Under the pieces are notes generated by a model. That model saw nothing but the letters and a program-made list of their open reading frames with translations. It was not told the origin of the DNA and made no database searches. Positions 17,513 to 26,159 of a stretch of 64,000 bases of DNA are shown piece by piece. The stretch covers positions 806,001 to 870,000 of the forward strand of contig CANLOY010000001.1 in NCBI GenBank assembly GCA_947493005.1. The letters are read 5' to 3'. The DNA is from an uncultured Roseivirga sp. (lineage in GTDB: Bacteria; Bacteroidota; Bacteroidia; Cytophagales; Cyclobacteriaceae). Both the position numbers and the translations under genes were made by a program. How positions within the stretch are numbered: position 1 is the first letter of the stretch; every line of letters begins with the position of its first letter.

Positions 17513-18874
17513 ATGAAAAAGCTATTACTAATTTCAACCGTTCTAACTTTAACTATAAGTACGCCCATATTTGGTCAGATAAGAGATGCCACCGAGCAAA
17601 GTAAGCGAAGGGGAAGAACTCAATTTCACATTGAAAAAGAATATAAGGGTAAGGTTGTTAAAATATTGTTTGGCAGACAAACCTTTGGGGGCGCTCTAAA
17701 CGGTTTTGTTTTTGAGAGGCCTAATGGAACACTATTGCACGTTGATGTACCTTCTTACTATGGTAAAGAAGTTGGCCCTCTTTTAAGAGAAAATGAAGAA
17801 ATTGAAATTAAAGTAACAGGTGATGAATTACTGTTAGAAGAGATTTTCTCTAAAAACCTATATAGAAAAAAGATTGAGGTAGCCCTAAAAAGACCGCTCT
17901 CTGGAATGGCCAATATTGCTGAGATCAAAAGCCCCAGAGGTAACTTCTCCATTAATGACATTGATATTAACGAGCGATTAAAAAAGCATTTTTCTACCAC
18001 CGATGAAGCCATTTTAGATGCAAAGGTGGTAAGAAGAATTAGGCTAAGAGACAAAGAAGGGATTCTTGTTTTGGATAATGATGACAGTCTGGTTTTCTTT
18101 CGAAGCTTTGCACCTGAAAGTGTATGGAATCAAAACCAAGTTTCTTATCTACGCACTCTTGACGAATCATCACCAGCATTTTATAAAAGCCCAAAAGTGC
18201 ACAGAATGACTACTGGAAACCCAGTTTACGTTAAAACAGCTAGCAGGCCTAATACTCACTCAAGGCTTTTTGGTTTTGGCAATGCATTTCTAAAACCAAT
18301 CGATGTTGAGTTTGTCGATATGATTACTAACAAATCGGGCTTTATTAGTGGATTCAGAGCCAACACAAAAAGAAATAAGCTTGATACTTTTTGGTTCGAA
18401 AAAACCAACGCTAAACAATTTCAAACAATACTTAAACAATCCAGAAATGATAAAATAAAAGTATACTTCCAAGAGTTCCCAGATGTTGATTTTGTAAGGG
18501 CAATCCGATATAAAGATCAGGTGGTCAAAGGATATGATAAAGGCTGGCGTAAAAAAGATATTCAGCCATTTTTACCCGAGAAAATTTCTTTCACTGGTAA
18601 AATCTCAGAGATTCAGTATGCATATCCTTCCTTAAAAAGCTCTTTTAGAAACATTATCTTGGAAGATAGTATTTACATTTCCGTTAGTACTGTGGTGGCG
18701 TTATCGATAGCAAAGCAAATTGAAAAAGGAAAAGAGATAAGTTTTGATGGATGGGTTCGCACAGAACATCCTGATGAGATTAATATTAAAGGATATACTC
18801 GCATACTTCCTCATAAAATCACTATTGATGGAATTACATTTACTAATCATTCCAGTAAGAGCAACTCTTTATGA
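17513..18874 (+). CDS. Exported protein of unknown function, first gene of a two-component operon
   Basis: Unrecognised 453-residue protein with signal peptide (1-21, ending PIFGQ). At least three segments look like related small beta-barrels, possibly OB-like: GKVVKILFGRQTFGG (around 45), SGFISGFRANTKRNK (around 275) and FTGKISEIQYAYPS (around 370), each followed by a stretch ending in a hydrophobic strand. This resemblance is by eye. Its TGA overlaps the ATG of the response regulator, so the protein is made together with a two-component system. It may be a periplasmic sensor partner or an output factor (inference). Confidence 0.75.
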   Translation: MKKLLLISTVLTLTISTPIFGQIRDATEQSKRRGRTQFHIEKEYKGKVVKILFGRQTFGGALNGFVFERPNGTLLHVDVPSYYGKEVGPLLRENEEIEIKVTGDELLLEEIFSKNLYRKKIEVALKRPLSGMANIAEIKSPRGNFSINDIDINERLKKHFSTTDEAILDAKVVRRIRLRDKEGILVLDNDDSLVFFRSFAPESVWNQNQVSYLRTLDESSPAFYKSPKVHRMTTGNPVYVKTASRPNTHSRLFGFGNAFLKPIDVEFVDMITNKSGFISGFRANTKRNKLDTFWFEKTNAKQFQTILKQSRNDKIKVYFQEFPDVDFVRAIRYKDQVVKGYDKGWRKKDIQPFLPEKISFTGKISEIQYAYPSLKSSFRNIILEDSIYISVSTVVALSIAKQIEKGKEISFDGWVRTEHPDEINIKGYTRILPHKITIDGITFTNHSSKSNSL

Positions 18875-19554
18875 GAATTCTGTTAGTTGAAGATGAAGTT
18901 AAATTAGCCTCTTTTATTCAAAAGGGGTTACATGATTCTGGTTATACTGTAATACACGAGGCTAATGGAAGTATTGCTTTGGAAACAGCTGCTGCCGATC
19001 ATTTTGATTTGATTCTCTTGGATATCATGCTGCCTGGACAAAGTGGTTTTGATGTATTGAAAAACCTTAGAGAGTTTTCCATAGACACACCCATCATATT
19101 TATGAGTGCTTTAAGTGAAAGCGATCATATTATCAAAGGTCTTGATCTGGGAGCAGTTGATTACGTAAAGAAACCCTTTGATTTTGAAGAGTTAAAAGCC
19201 AGAATAAGAAATGTTCAAAGGAAGTTTGGCTCGAAAAGAGCATCTCTACTTCGTTTAGCCGACCTGGAGGTTGACCTGATTCAAAGGAAAGTGATAAGAG
19301 GAGGTAAGCAAATAGAGCTAAGTAAAAGGGAGTTTTCTATATTGGAGTTGCTCATGCAAAATGCCAACCGAGCGCTTTCAAAAATGGAGATCACGGAAAA
19401 GATCTGGAACATTAACTTTGATATGGGTAGCAACGTTATTGAAGTGCACATGCATCAACTTAGAAAAAAGGTAGATCACGATTTTAATTCAAAACTGATA
19501 GAAACTCAAGTCGGGTATGGATATAGAATCATAGGAGAACTAGTAAAACAATAG
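18871..19554 (+). CDS. OmpR/PhoB-family response regulator
   Basis: DNA-binding response regulator of 227 residues. The receiver (1-118) has VEDE, the phospho-acceptor Asp in ILLDIMLPG, SALSE and VKKPF. The winged-helix output (130-225) shows LSKREFSILELL and VIEVHMHQLRKK. ATGA overlap with the exported-protein gene upstream and three bases to the kinase gene downstream. The promoter targets are unknown; control of its own operon is likely. Confidence 0.96.
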   Translation: MRILLVEDEVKLASFIQKGLHDSGYTVIHEANGSIALETAAADHFDLILLDIMLPGQSGFDVLKNLREFSIDTPIIFMSALSESDHIIKGLDLGAVDYVKKPFDFEELKARIRNVQRKFGSKRASLLRLADLEVDLIQRKVIRGGKQIELSKREFSILELLMQNANRALSKMEITEKIWNINFDMGSNVIEVHMHQLRKKVDHDFNSKLIETQVGYGYRIIGELVKQ

Positions 19555-19557
19555 CTC

Positions 19558-20898
19558 TTGCCTAAATACCATTTTTATAAAAGCCTCAGATTTAAAATAG
19601 CCATGATATTCTTCATGGTTTTTCTTTTAGTTTTTTCTGTATTCAACATTCTGCTTTTCAGGAATATTCGTTCAGGATTAATAGAGGCATTCGAAAAAAG
19701 TGTACAAGTCGAAGCCGAAAGCATAGCAAGGCCACTTTTAGAAAACCCAACGGAGATTCCTCTTACCAAAGAAGATCAGCCTATTCAGGTGTGGTTCAAT
19801 TCGCTGATGGATATCCAGAAGATTTATGAGAGAATAGACTTTCCAAAAGAATACAGTGAGTTTTTCTCAGCTATGCAAAATGAAGGCTTCTCAAATAGTG
19901 AATCGAACTCAACAATTCTTGAGTTAGACAACTTTACTTTTTGCATTTTTAATCAGGAAACGGCATTGTCTCAAGCAGCTATGGTCAGTCTGGTTTTAGC
20001 TAAGGACAATACTGCTACATATAGTCAAATCCAAAAAATAGCACAGTGGATGATACTGGCTAATTTTGTTGCTGCCGTACTCGCTATGTTGGCTGCTTTA
20101 TCAGTATCAAGATTTACTTTAAAGCCGATTCAGGAGCTGATCCTAAAAGCTCAATCCATAAAAGCATCTGAAGAAATGGAGCGGTTGCCCGTTTCAAAGG
20201 CCAATGATGAATTAACGCAACTCTCTCAAACGATTAATCAAATGATCGAACGAATTGAAAGTTCCATTAAGTCTCAGAACCAGTTTTTTACCTCTGCTGC
20301 ACATGAATTGAGAACACCTTTGGCAAATATGTTAGCAGAGCTGGAGTTGAAAATCTCTGAAAATTCAACAAACCAAGACAAAAGCCTTCTTTTAAGCCAG
20401 AGGGAAGAGGTGGTTAGACTAAAGTATGTTGTTCAGGACTTCCTCTTAATGAGTCAGTTGAAATCCGATACAATAAGGTTTCAGAAAGTACCTTTCAGAA
20501 TAGACGACCTCCTCTATGATATTCTTGAAAAAATGAACCACTCGGTTAAAGCCTCTGGCTTTGAGATTAACGTAAACATAGATTCTACGGCAAAGGATAT
20601 CGATGCGGTTGGTGATATCATCAAAATGGAAAGCATACTTGTCAATTTATTACAAAATGCACTCAAGTATGGAGATAGGGATGAGTCAATAAAAATCAGA
20701 CTTCAAAAAGATAAAAGCTCAAATATTATTCAATTTGTTAATAAAATAGATTTTGTTAAGCAAAATCAAAGTGGAAATCAGCTAGGCCTTTGGATATGTG
20801 GACAACTTTCAGAAAAGCAAGGTTTCGTATTCTCCTACCAAGCAGACAATACTCACTTTCATTCCACACTGGAAATTCCTTTTAATGGACATAGCTAG
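19558..20898 (+). CDS. Membrane sensor histidine kinase (HAMP) with a degenerate ATP lid
   Basis: Kinase of 446 residues with two membrane helices (about 14-34 and 160-185) around a periplasmic sensor, a HAMP region, and HisKA with SAAHELRTPL. The HATPase domain keeps the N-box LVNLLQNALKYG and GLWICGQL. The DxGxG lid motif, however, is missing and replaced by IDFVKQNQSG, and the domain is short, so kinase activity may be weak or phosphatase-biased. The start codon is TTG at 19558, three bases after the regulator stop; an ATG at 19603 would cut into the first helix. The 3' end overlaps the convergent SDR gene by 17 bp. Confidence 0.9.
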   Translation: MPKYHFYKSLRFKIAMIFFMVFLLVFSVFNILLFRNIRSGLIEAFEKSVQVEAESIARPLLENPTEIPLTKEDQPIQVWFNSLMDIQKIYERIDFPKEYSEFFSAMQNEGFSNSESNSTILELDNFTFCIFNQETALSQAAMVSLVLAKDNTATYSQIQKIAQWMILANFVAAVLAMLAALSVSRFTLKPIQELILKAQSIKASEEMERLPVSKANDELTQLSQTINQMIERIESSIKSQNQFFTSAAHELRTPLANMLAELELKISENSTNQDKSLLLSQREEVVRLKYVVQDFLLMSQLKSDTIRFQKVPFRIDDLLYDILEKMNHSVKASGFEINVNIDSTAKDIDAVGDIIKMESILVNLLQNALKYGDRDESIKIRLQKDKSSNIIQFVNKIDFVKQNQSGNQLGLWICGQLSEKQGFVFSYQADNTHFHSTLEIPFNGHS

Positions 20899-21640
20899 CT
20901 GCATTTATATCAATCGTGGAGCCTGTAGCATGATCAGCCAAACCACTTGACAATAAAACTACCATTGGTGCCAAATCCTTGGGTTCAGTTAACTCATTAA
21001 GTGCAATATCATCAAGCGCATAATTCTCACCATATTGATCCATAAAGTCTTGTGCCATGTCCGTTCTTACAAAACCAGGAGCAATATTGAATGCTTTAAT
21101 GTTTTGCTTACCGCAGTACCTTGCAATTGATCTGGTCAAAGAAGGAATGGCTCCTTTCGAAGCCCCATAAGCCAGATAGTCCATAGTATCTCCTCTGAAA
21201 GCAGCCCTGGAAGATATGTTAATGATTCTACCTCCACTTCTCTCTTCAAAATGTTGAATGGCTTTTTTACACAAAAGTCCTGTAGCCCTTGTATTTACAG
21301 CAAATGTTGTGTCCCAATTGGTCAACCATTGGTCATCTTCCTGGTTAAGACCAGAAGAAATAGCCACTCCTGCATTGTTTACCAGTACATCGATATGTCC
21401 AAAGTGTAAAATAACTTGTTCAAACAATCTAATAATTTCAAAAGGCTTACTTAAGTCTGCCTGGAAAGCCTTAGAATCTGTTTTGAAACCTGTGGTTAGC
21501 AGCTTTGCTTTTTCAACATTAGCATTACAATGCAACGCTATATTTGCGCCTGCTTTTGCTAAGGCTTTACATAGAGCCTCTCCTATGCCTCTCGAGCCTC
21601 CCGTAACTAAGACTACTTTTCCTTTTAAAGAAATTTCCAT
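20882..21640 (-). CDS. SDR family oxidoreductase (3-oxoacyl-ACP reductase-like)
   Basis: Classical short-chain dehydrogenase of 252 residues. The NAD(P) site is TGGSRGIG (about 13-20), the structural motif NNAGVA, and the catalytic Ser-Tyr-Lys is in IINISSRAA and YLAYGASKGAI (Tyr near 155). The Arg after TGGS suggests NADP(H). It resembles FabG-type enzymes, but it stands alone and away from acp/fab genes, so the substrate is uncertain. Confidence 0.93.
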   Translation of the reverse strand: MEISLKGKVVLVTGGSRGIGEALCKALAKAGANIALHCNANVEKAKLLTTGFKTDSKAFQADLSKPFEIIRLFEQVILHFGHIDVLVNNAGVAISSGLNQEDDQWLTNWDTTFAVNTRATGLLCKKAIQHFEERSGGRIINISSRAAFRGDTMDYLAYGASKGAIPSLTRSIARYCGKQNIKAFNIAPGFVRTDMAQDFMDQYGENYALDDIALNELTEPKDLAPMVVLLSSGLADHATGSTIDINAASYVH

Positions 21641-21736
21641 GTTTAAGACGTTTTGGTCGAATAAATTACACTCTTAATCGCGCTTTAAAAACATTATTGT
21701 TTTGAATACGATTAACTCCAAAGACAATATAGAATT

Positions 21737-22822
21737 ATGATTAAACGAACTCTCGTACTTTCGCTTTGCCTATCTATTCTCGCACAAGTCAATTTTGCAC
21801 AGACTGTGACATTCGAAGAATATGACCCTCCCTCTTCTTTGGTTGTTCCGGAAAACCCGGTTTTCAGTTCCAAATTCCCCTTTATTGATGTCCATAGTCA
21901 CCAATGGAGAATGGGAGAAAGAGACCTCAATAAATTAGCTTCAGAAATGGATTCCCTAAACATGGGGCTAATGGTTAACCTTTCAGGGGGAAGTGGAAAA
22001 GCTATTGTAGATGCCATATCCAATATTAAGGGTAATCAACCCAAAAGGTTCGTTGTATTTGCCAATGTAAATTTTAACAATATTGATGACGAGTGGGGGC
22101 CACGTGCCGCAGCTCAACTGGAAAGAGACTACAAGCAGGGAGCAAGAGGGTTAAAGATTTTCAAGAGCCTCGGTTTCTCGGTTAAAGATAAGGCGGGCAA
22201 TAGAGTGGCTGTTGATGACCCTCGCCTTGACCCGATTTGGGCAAAGTGTGGAGAACTTGGCATTCCTGTACTTATTCATACTGCTGACCCAAAGCAATTC
22301 TGGGAGCCTTTTGATGCCAACAACGAAAGGTGGTTGGAGTTAAAAACAAGGCCGAGAAGAAAAAGGGGGCCAAATGATCCTGCACCATGGGAACAACTTA
22401 TGCAGGAACAGCATAATGTTTTCAAAAAACACTCGAAAACCATCTTTATTGCCGCTCACATGGGGTGGTATGCCAATAACCTAAACCATTTAGGAGAACT
22501 ACTCGATACTATGCCCAACATGATGGTGGAGATAGGTGCGGTTATTGCCGAGCTAGGAAGGCAACCTCGCTTTGCCAGAGCCTTTATGGAAAAGTATCAG
22601 GATCGTATACTTTTCGGTAAGGATTCATACAAACCAGAAGAATACCCTACCTATTTTAGGGTATTGGAATCTGAAGATGAATATTTTCCTTACTATAAAA
22701 GGTATCATGCTTTTTGGAGGATGTATGGATTAGGCCTGCCTGATCATGTATTGAAAAAAATATACTACAAAAACGCAATCCGCATTATTCCAGGAATTGA
22801 TTCAAGTGCCTTTCCTGATTAA
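21737..22822 (+). CDS. Exported amidohydrolase_2 family metal-dependent hydrolase
   Basis: A 361-residue TIM-barrel hydrolase with signal peptide (1-21, ending NFAQ). Ligand stretches are FIDVHSHQW (HxH, near 53), VLIHTAD, IAAHMGW and the catalytic Asp in LFGKDSY. The amidohydrolase_2 family includes decarboxylases, lactonases and sugar-acid hydrolases. The RPRRKRGPNDP loop is unusual and very basic. No co-oriented neighbour is close enough to hint at the pathway. Confidence 0.85.
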   Translation: MIKRTLVLSLCLSILAQVNFAQTVTFEEYDPPSSLVVPENPVFSSKFPFIDVHSHQWRMGERDLNKLASEMDSLNMGLMVNLSGGSGKAIVDAISNIKGNQPKRFVVFANVNFNNIDDEWGPRAAAQLERDYKQGARGLKIFKSLGFSVKDKAGNRVAVDDPRLDPIWAKCGELGIPVLIHTADPKQFWEPFDANNERWLELKTRPRRKRGPNDPAPWEQLMQEQHNVFKKHSKTIFIAAHMGWYANNLNHLGELLDTMPNMMVEIGAVIAELGRQPRFARAFMEKYQDRILFGKDSYKPEEYPTYFRVLESEDEYFPYYKRYHAFWRMYGLGLPDHVLKKIYYKNAIRIIPGIDSSAFPD

Positions 22823-22909
22823 CTAAAAGTTCAGTCGTTGTTTTTCCCGATTCAGTAAATGAAAGCCCTAGTCCGGCTCAAACCCCTTCAAATTATGCAA
22901 CAGTGCCCC

Positions 22910-22917
22910 TACGTTTG
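22910..22917 (+). promoter_or_regulatory. -7 box (TACGTTTG) of the repeat-protein/LytTR operon
   Basis: Exact TAnnTTTG match. A transcript from here starts near 22924, which rules out the upstream start codons at 22859 and 22922 and supports the ATG at 22952. Confidence 0.45.
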
Positions 22918-22951
22918 TAGTATGCAAAAACAGAGTCAAATAAGTCAGGAT

Positions 22952-24217
22952 ATGATAAGAAGGGTATTGCTTTTTGTAGGAGTTGCAATTGGCTTGTTAA
23001 TCATTTTTAATGAAGCTAAGGCACAAAAAAACTCGGCTATCTACGGTCGGGTAACCACTGTTAGCGGGGATAAATACACAGGTGCAATTAAATGGGGGAC
23101 CGATAATTCATCCAAGGCTGAAGTCTTTTGGGCAGAAATTTTCAATGGTACCAAAACCTCTAATGATTTTCTAAAACATCTTAGTGAAAAAGAACAAGAA
23201 GAGCTTTCTGAGGGAGAAGAAGGGTCTTCTTGGATAAAAATTGATTTGGGAGTTTTAAGTATCTGGGAAGATAAATTCTCAAGGTCTCAACACGAATTTA
23301 AAGCACGTTTTGGCGATATCAGGTCAATAGAGCCAATGCGTAGAGAACGTGCAAGGGTAACACTGAAAAATGGAGTGATACTGGAAGTTACCGGAGATAA
23401 CAGCGAGGATATTGGAGAAGCAATTACAGTTTATGATTTCGAACTGGGAGAAGTAAAGCTTTCATGGGCTCGTTTGGAACGTGTTGATTTTATGGAAGCA
23501 CCTAAAGAGCTAAACGATAATTTTGGTAAGCCCATATTCGGTATTGTAGATGCCGGAAGAAAAGGCACTTTCAAAGGCCAGATAGAATGGGATTCGGATG
23601 AGCGTTTTTTGCATGAGATTCTTGATGGGAAAGATCGAAACGGAGATCGAAAAATTCCATTCAGAAGTATTAAAAAAATTGAAAAGGGAAGAAGTGGTGT
23701 AGATGTTACACTCAATTCGGGAAGAACTCTTTTTATTACAGGCAGCAACGATGTAAACCAGGGAAACAGAGGTGTAATCATTAATGACCCTGAAGTTGGA
23801 CAAGTTAAAATTTCATGGAGAGACTTTATGGAGCTTGAAATAACAGGAGACCAGAACCTTGGCATGTCTTATAACGACTTTCCTGTTTCTAAAGGAATTA
23901 CGGGAACTGTTGTAACCATTGATGGTGAAGAGCATAAGGGACTGATTGCATATGATCTGGACGAAGCCTGGGAGTTTGAAATTCTTGATGCCAAAGATGA
24001 CAGAGCTGAATTTCAAATACCGCTCAGAAATGTTAAAAGCATAGTACCTAAAAATTACAACTACTCAATGGTTAGGCTGAAAAACGGAGAAAGCCTGTTG
24101 TTGGGCGAGCACCGCGATGTTAGCAATAGCAATGCAGGTATTCTGGTTTTCCCATCTAAAAATGGAGAGCCTATTTATATCAGATGGTCAAAAGTTGATG
24201 AAATCATTTTTGATTAA
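22952..24217 (+). CDS. Exported three-repeat beta protein, paralogue A of a LytTR-linked pair
   Basis: A 421-residue protein with signal peptide (ends near NEAKAQ). It contains three tandem modules of about 100-150 residues, each opening with a G-x-V-T-x-x-G-x-x-x-x-G-x-I pattern (YGRVTTVSGDKYTGAIKWG, then FGIVDAGRKGTFKGQIEWD, then TGTVVTIDGEEHKGLIAYD) and closing with a W-x-x-hydrophobic strand. The protein at 26160-27389 has the same modules in the same order and is clearly a paralogue. The family is unknown to me; small beta-barrels are likely. It starts the operon with the LytS kinase (9 bp) and LytTR regulator. The longer frame from 22859 is rejected because of the promoter at 22910. Confidence 0.8.
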   Translation: MIRRVLLFVGVAIGLLIIFNEAKAQKNSAIYGRVTTVSGDKYTGAIKWGTDNSSKAEVFWAEIFNGTKTSNDFLKHLSEKEQEELSEGEEGSSWIKIDLGVLSIWEDKFSRSQHEFKARFGDIRSIEPMRRERARVTLKNGVILEVTGDNSEDIGEAITVYDFELGEVKLSWARLERVDFMEAPKELNDNFGKPIFGIVDAGRKGTFKGQIEWDSDERFLHEILDGKDRNGDRKIPFRSIKKIEKGRSGVDVTLNSGRTLFITGSNDVNQGNRGVIINDPEVGQVKISWRDFMELEITGDQNLGMSYNDFPVSKGITGTVVTIDGEEHKGLIAYDLDEAWEFEILDAKDDRAEFQIPLRNVKSIVPKNYNYSMVRLKNGESLLLGEHRDVSNSNAGILVFPSKNGEPIYIRWSKVDEIIFD

Positions 24218-24225
24218 ATTGTAAG

Positions 24226-25245
24226 GTGCGTCTCACAAAAAAATTCAAAGTTCAGCTAATTATCAGCCTCATCGTAGTTGGGGCTGTTTTTCTTGTTCTG
24301 TATCTCACCGATGCAGACCGAGAGCTATACTTAACCGCTGGTTGGCTGGTAATCACTTTGATTCTGGTATGGGTGTCTAACCATTTTCTTACCAAAAAGC
24401 TAGATCGCAGTCTACCATGGCTTAAACATGGAAACAAAAGGTTTTACTGGCAGCTGGGCATAGGTATTTTCCTTTCCTTGCTCATTATTAATGTTAGTTA
24501 TTTTATTCTGAAGTTTTCATTAACAGCCGACCCTCCTGATACTACTCAGATAGTTTCTATGAATGTATTGGGAATCTTAATTCTACTTCCCACAATATCA
24601 ATCAATTTTGGTATTCAGTTTTTAAGTAACTGGAAAACTGCGCAACTTAATTCTGAGCAATTTCAAAAAGAGACTATCCGTGCAGAATTAACGACTCTAA
24701 AGAACCATCTGGATCCACACTTTCTATTCAACAACCTGAACATTCTTTCTTCATTAATAAGTGTAGATACAGAACTGTCTCAAACTTATTTGGAAAAGTT
24801 CGCAGATGTATACCGCAATATTCTTAAGAGCAGTAAGGAGGAGCTGGTGACCTTAAACGATGAACTTCGCTTCATAGCTTCCTATCTATACTTACTTGAA
24901 ATCAGGTTTGAGGATAGCATACAAACGTTTATTGACATCGACAGCAAAGAGCACGTTAAGTATCTCCCTCCACTTACCTTACAAATGCTTATTGAGAATG
25001 CCATTAAGCATAATATTATTTCGGAAATACGGCCCCTTAAAATTCACATTTCATGTCAGAATGGATATCTGAATATTAAAAATGGTTTGCGTGTCAAAAA
25101 GGTTGAGAAAAGAAATAGTGGTAAGTCAGGTCTTGATAATATTAAAAAAAGATATTCTTATTTTACGGATCGAGAAGTTCAGGTATTTCAGAATCCAGAC
25201 AATTTTATAGTCAAGATACCATTGATTGACCTGGAAGCCGATTAA
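24226..25245 (+). CDS. LytS/YehU-type sensor histidine kinase
   Basis: Membrane kinase of 339 residues with four membrane helices (about 9-30, 35-52, 70-92, 105-125) and no large periplasmic part. The His_kinase motif is LDPHFLFNNLNIL (His near 164), and the HATPase N-box is LIENAIKHN. The start is GTG at 24226, eight bases after the upstream stop. It pairs with the LytTR regulator two bases downstream. The signal is unknown; the flanking exported repeat proteins are the obvious candidates for input or output. Confidence 0.93.
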   Translation: MRLTKKFKVQLIISLIVVGAVFLVLYLTDADRELYLTAGWLVITLILVWVSNHFLTKKLDRSLPWLKHGNKRFYWQLGIGIFLSLLIINVSYFILKFSLTADPPDTTQIVSMNVLGILILLPTISINFGIQFLSNWKTAQLNSEQFQKETIRAELTTLKNHLDPHFLFNNLNILSSLISVDTELSQTYLEKFADVYRNILKSSKEELVTLNDELRFIASYLYLLEIRFEDSIQTFIDIDSKEHVKYLPPLTLQMLIENAIKHNIISEIRPLKIHISCQNGYLNIKNGLRVKKVEKRNSGKSGLDNIKKRYSYFTDREVQVFQNPDNFIVKIPLIDLEAD

Positions 25246-25247
25246 AG

Positions 25248-26015
25248 ATGAAAGTTGTTGTTTTTGAAGATGAGAAATTAGCTTCGGATCGTTTGATCGA
25301 GCTACTGAAAACGCTTAAGCCTGAGGCTGAAGTGCTGGCCGCTATGAAGTCAATAGAAGCGGCTGTACTCTGGTTGCAAAACAACGAACATCCCGATTTG
25401 ATTATCAGTGATATTCAATTGCTGGATGGGTCCAGTTTTGAAATTTTCGATCAGGTGGAGGTAAAGACGCCAATCATATTTACTACTGCGTATGATGAGT
25501 ATGCGATCAAAGCCTTTGAGGTAAACAGCATCGATTACCTTTTAAAGCCAATTCAAAAGGAAAAACTTTTGGGTGCCCTAAATAAGTTTGATGAGAAAGT
25601 AAGCGGTCAGGCGAATGATAATAACGGCATCAGCATTGATGAAATTAGAGCAGTAATCAGTGGTTCCTCCAAAGAGTACAAGTCCAGGTTTCTTGTTAAG
25701 CTTGGACAAAGAATTAAAGCTGTTCCAGTAGAAAAAATCGCTTATTTCTTTTCTCAGGACAAACTAACCTATCTGGTAACCTTCGAAGGTCAAAAACTAC
25801 CAATAGACCAAACGCTAGAAGAACTGGAGTCTTTACTAGATCCTAAGCATTTTTATAGAGTCAATCGTAAGTTCTTTGTGCATTTTGATGCCGTCACCGA
25901 CATCCACCCCTATTTCAAAGGCCGTGTTAAGCTTGGTCTGAGCCCGGATATCAATGAAGATATTGTAGTGAGCAGTGAGAAAACTCCTGCCTTTAAAAGG
26001 TGGTTAGATCAATAA
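25248..26015 (+). CDS. LytTR-family response regulator
   Basis: A 255-residue regulator. The receiver (1-120) has FEDEKLA, the Asp in LIISDIQL, TTAYDEYA and the Lys in LLKPIQK. The LytTR DNA-binding domain (150-255) starts at SRFLVKLGQRIKAV and includes FYRVNRKFFVH. It is the cognate partner of the kinase ending two bases upstream. Its likely targets are the promoters at 22.9 kb and/or before 26160. Confidence 0.95.
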   Translation: MKVVVFEDEKLASDRLIELLKTLKPEAEVLAAMKSIEAAVLWLQNNEHPDLIISDIQLLDGSSFEIFDQVEVKTPIIFTTAYDEYAIKAFEVNSIDYLLKPIQKEKLLGALNKFDEKVSGQANDNNGISIDEIRAVISGSSKEYKSRFLVKLGQRIKAVPVEKIAYFFSQDKLTYLVTFEGQKLPIDQTLEELESLLDPKHFYRVNRKFFVHFDAVTDIHPYFKGRVKLGLSPDINEDIVVSSEKTPAFKRWLDQ

Positions 26016-26159
26016 CATTGAATCAGGCAGTCAGATTCGGTATCAGCCCTTCCCGTTTCAGTTCGAAAAAGCCCCGATAGAACCGATCATCATTTTAATA
26101 CCCAGGTTTTGATTTCATATTTGATTCGTTAAAAACGAACAACAACTAAAACATAATAA

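Noticed and set aside
21258-21677. Rightward frame of 139 codons opposite the SDR gene
   Set aside because: The SDR motifs on the other strand are unambiguous, and the frame lacks any domain.
22859-22951. N-terminal extension of repeat protein A
   Set aside because: An exact -7 box lies inside it, and a proper signal peptide starts only at the ATG at 22952.
23431-23865. Antisense frame of 144 codons in the repeat-protein gene
   Set aside because: It lies wholly within a well-supported gene with signal peptide and modules; low-complexity Ser/Leu/Pro translation is typical of a shadow frame.
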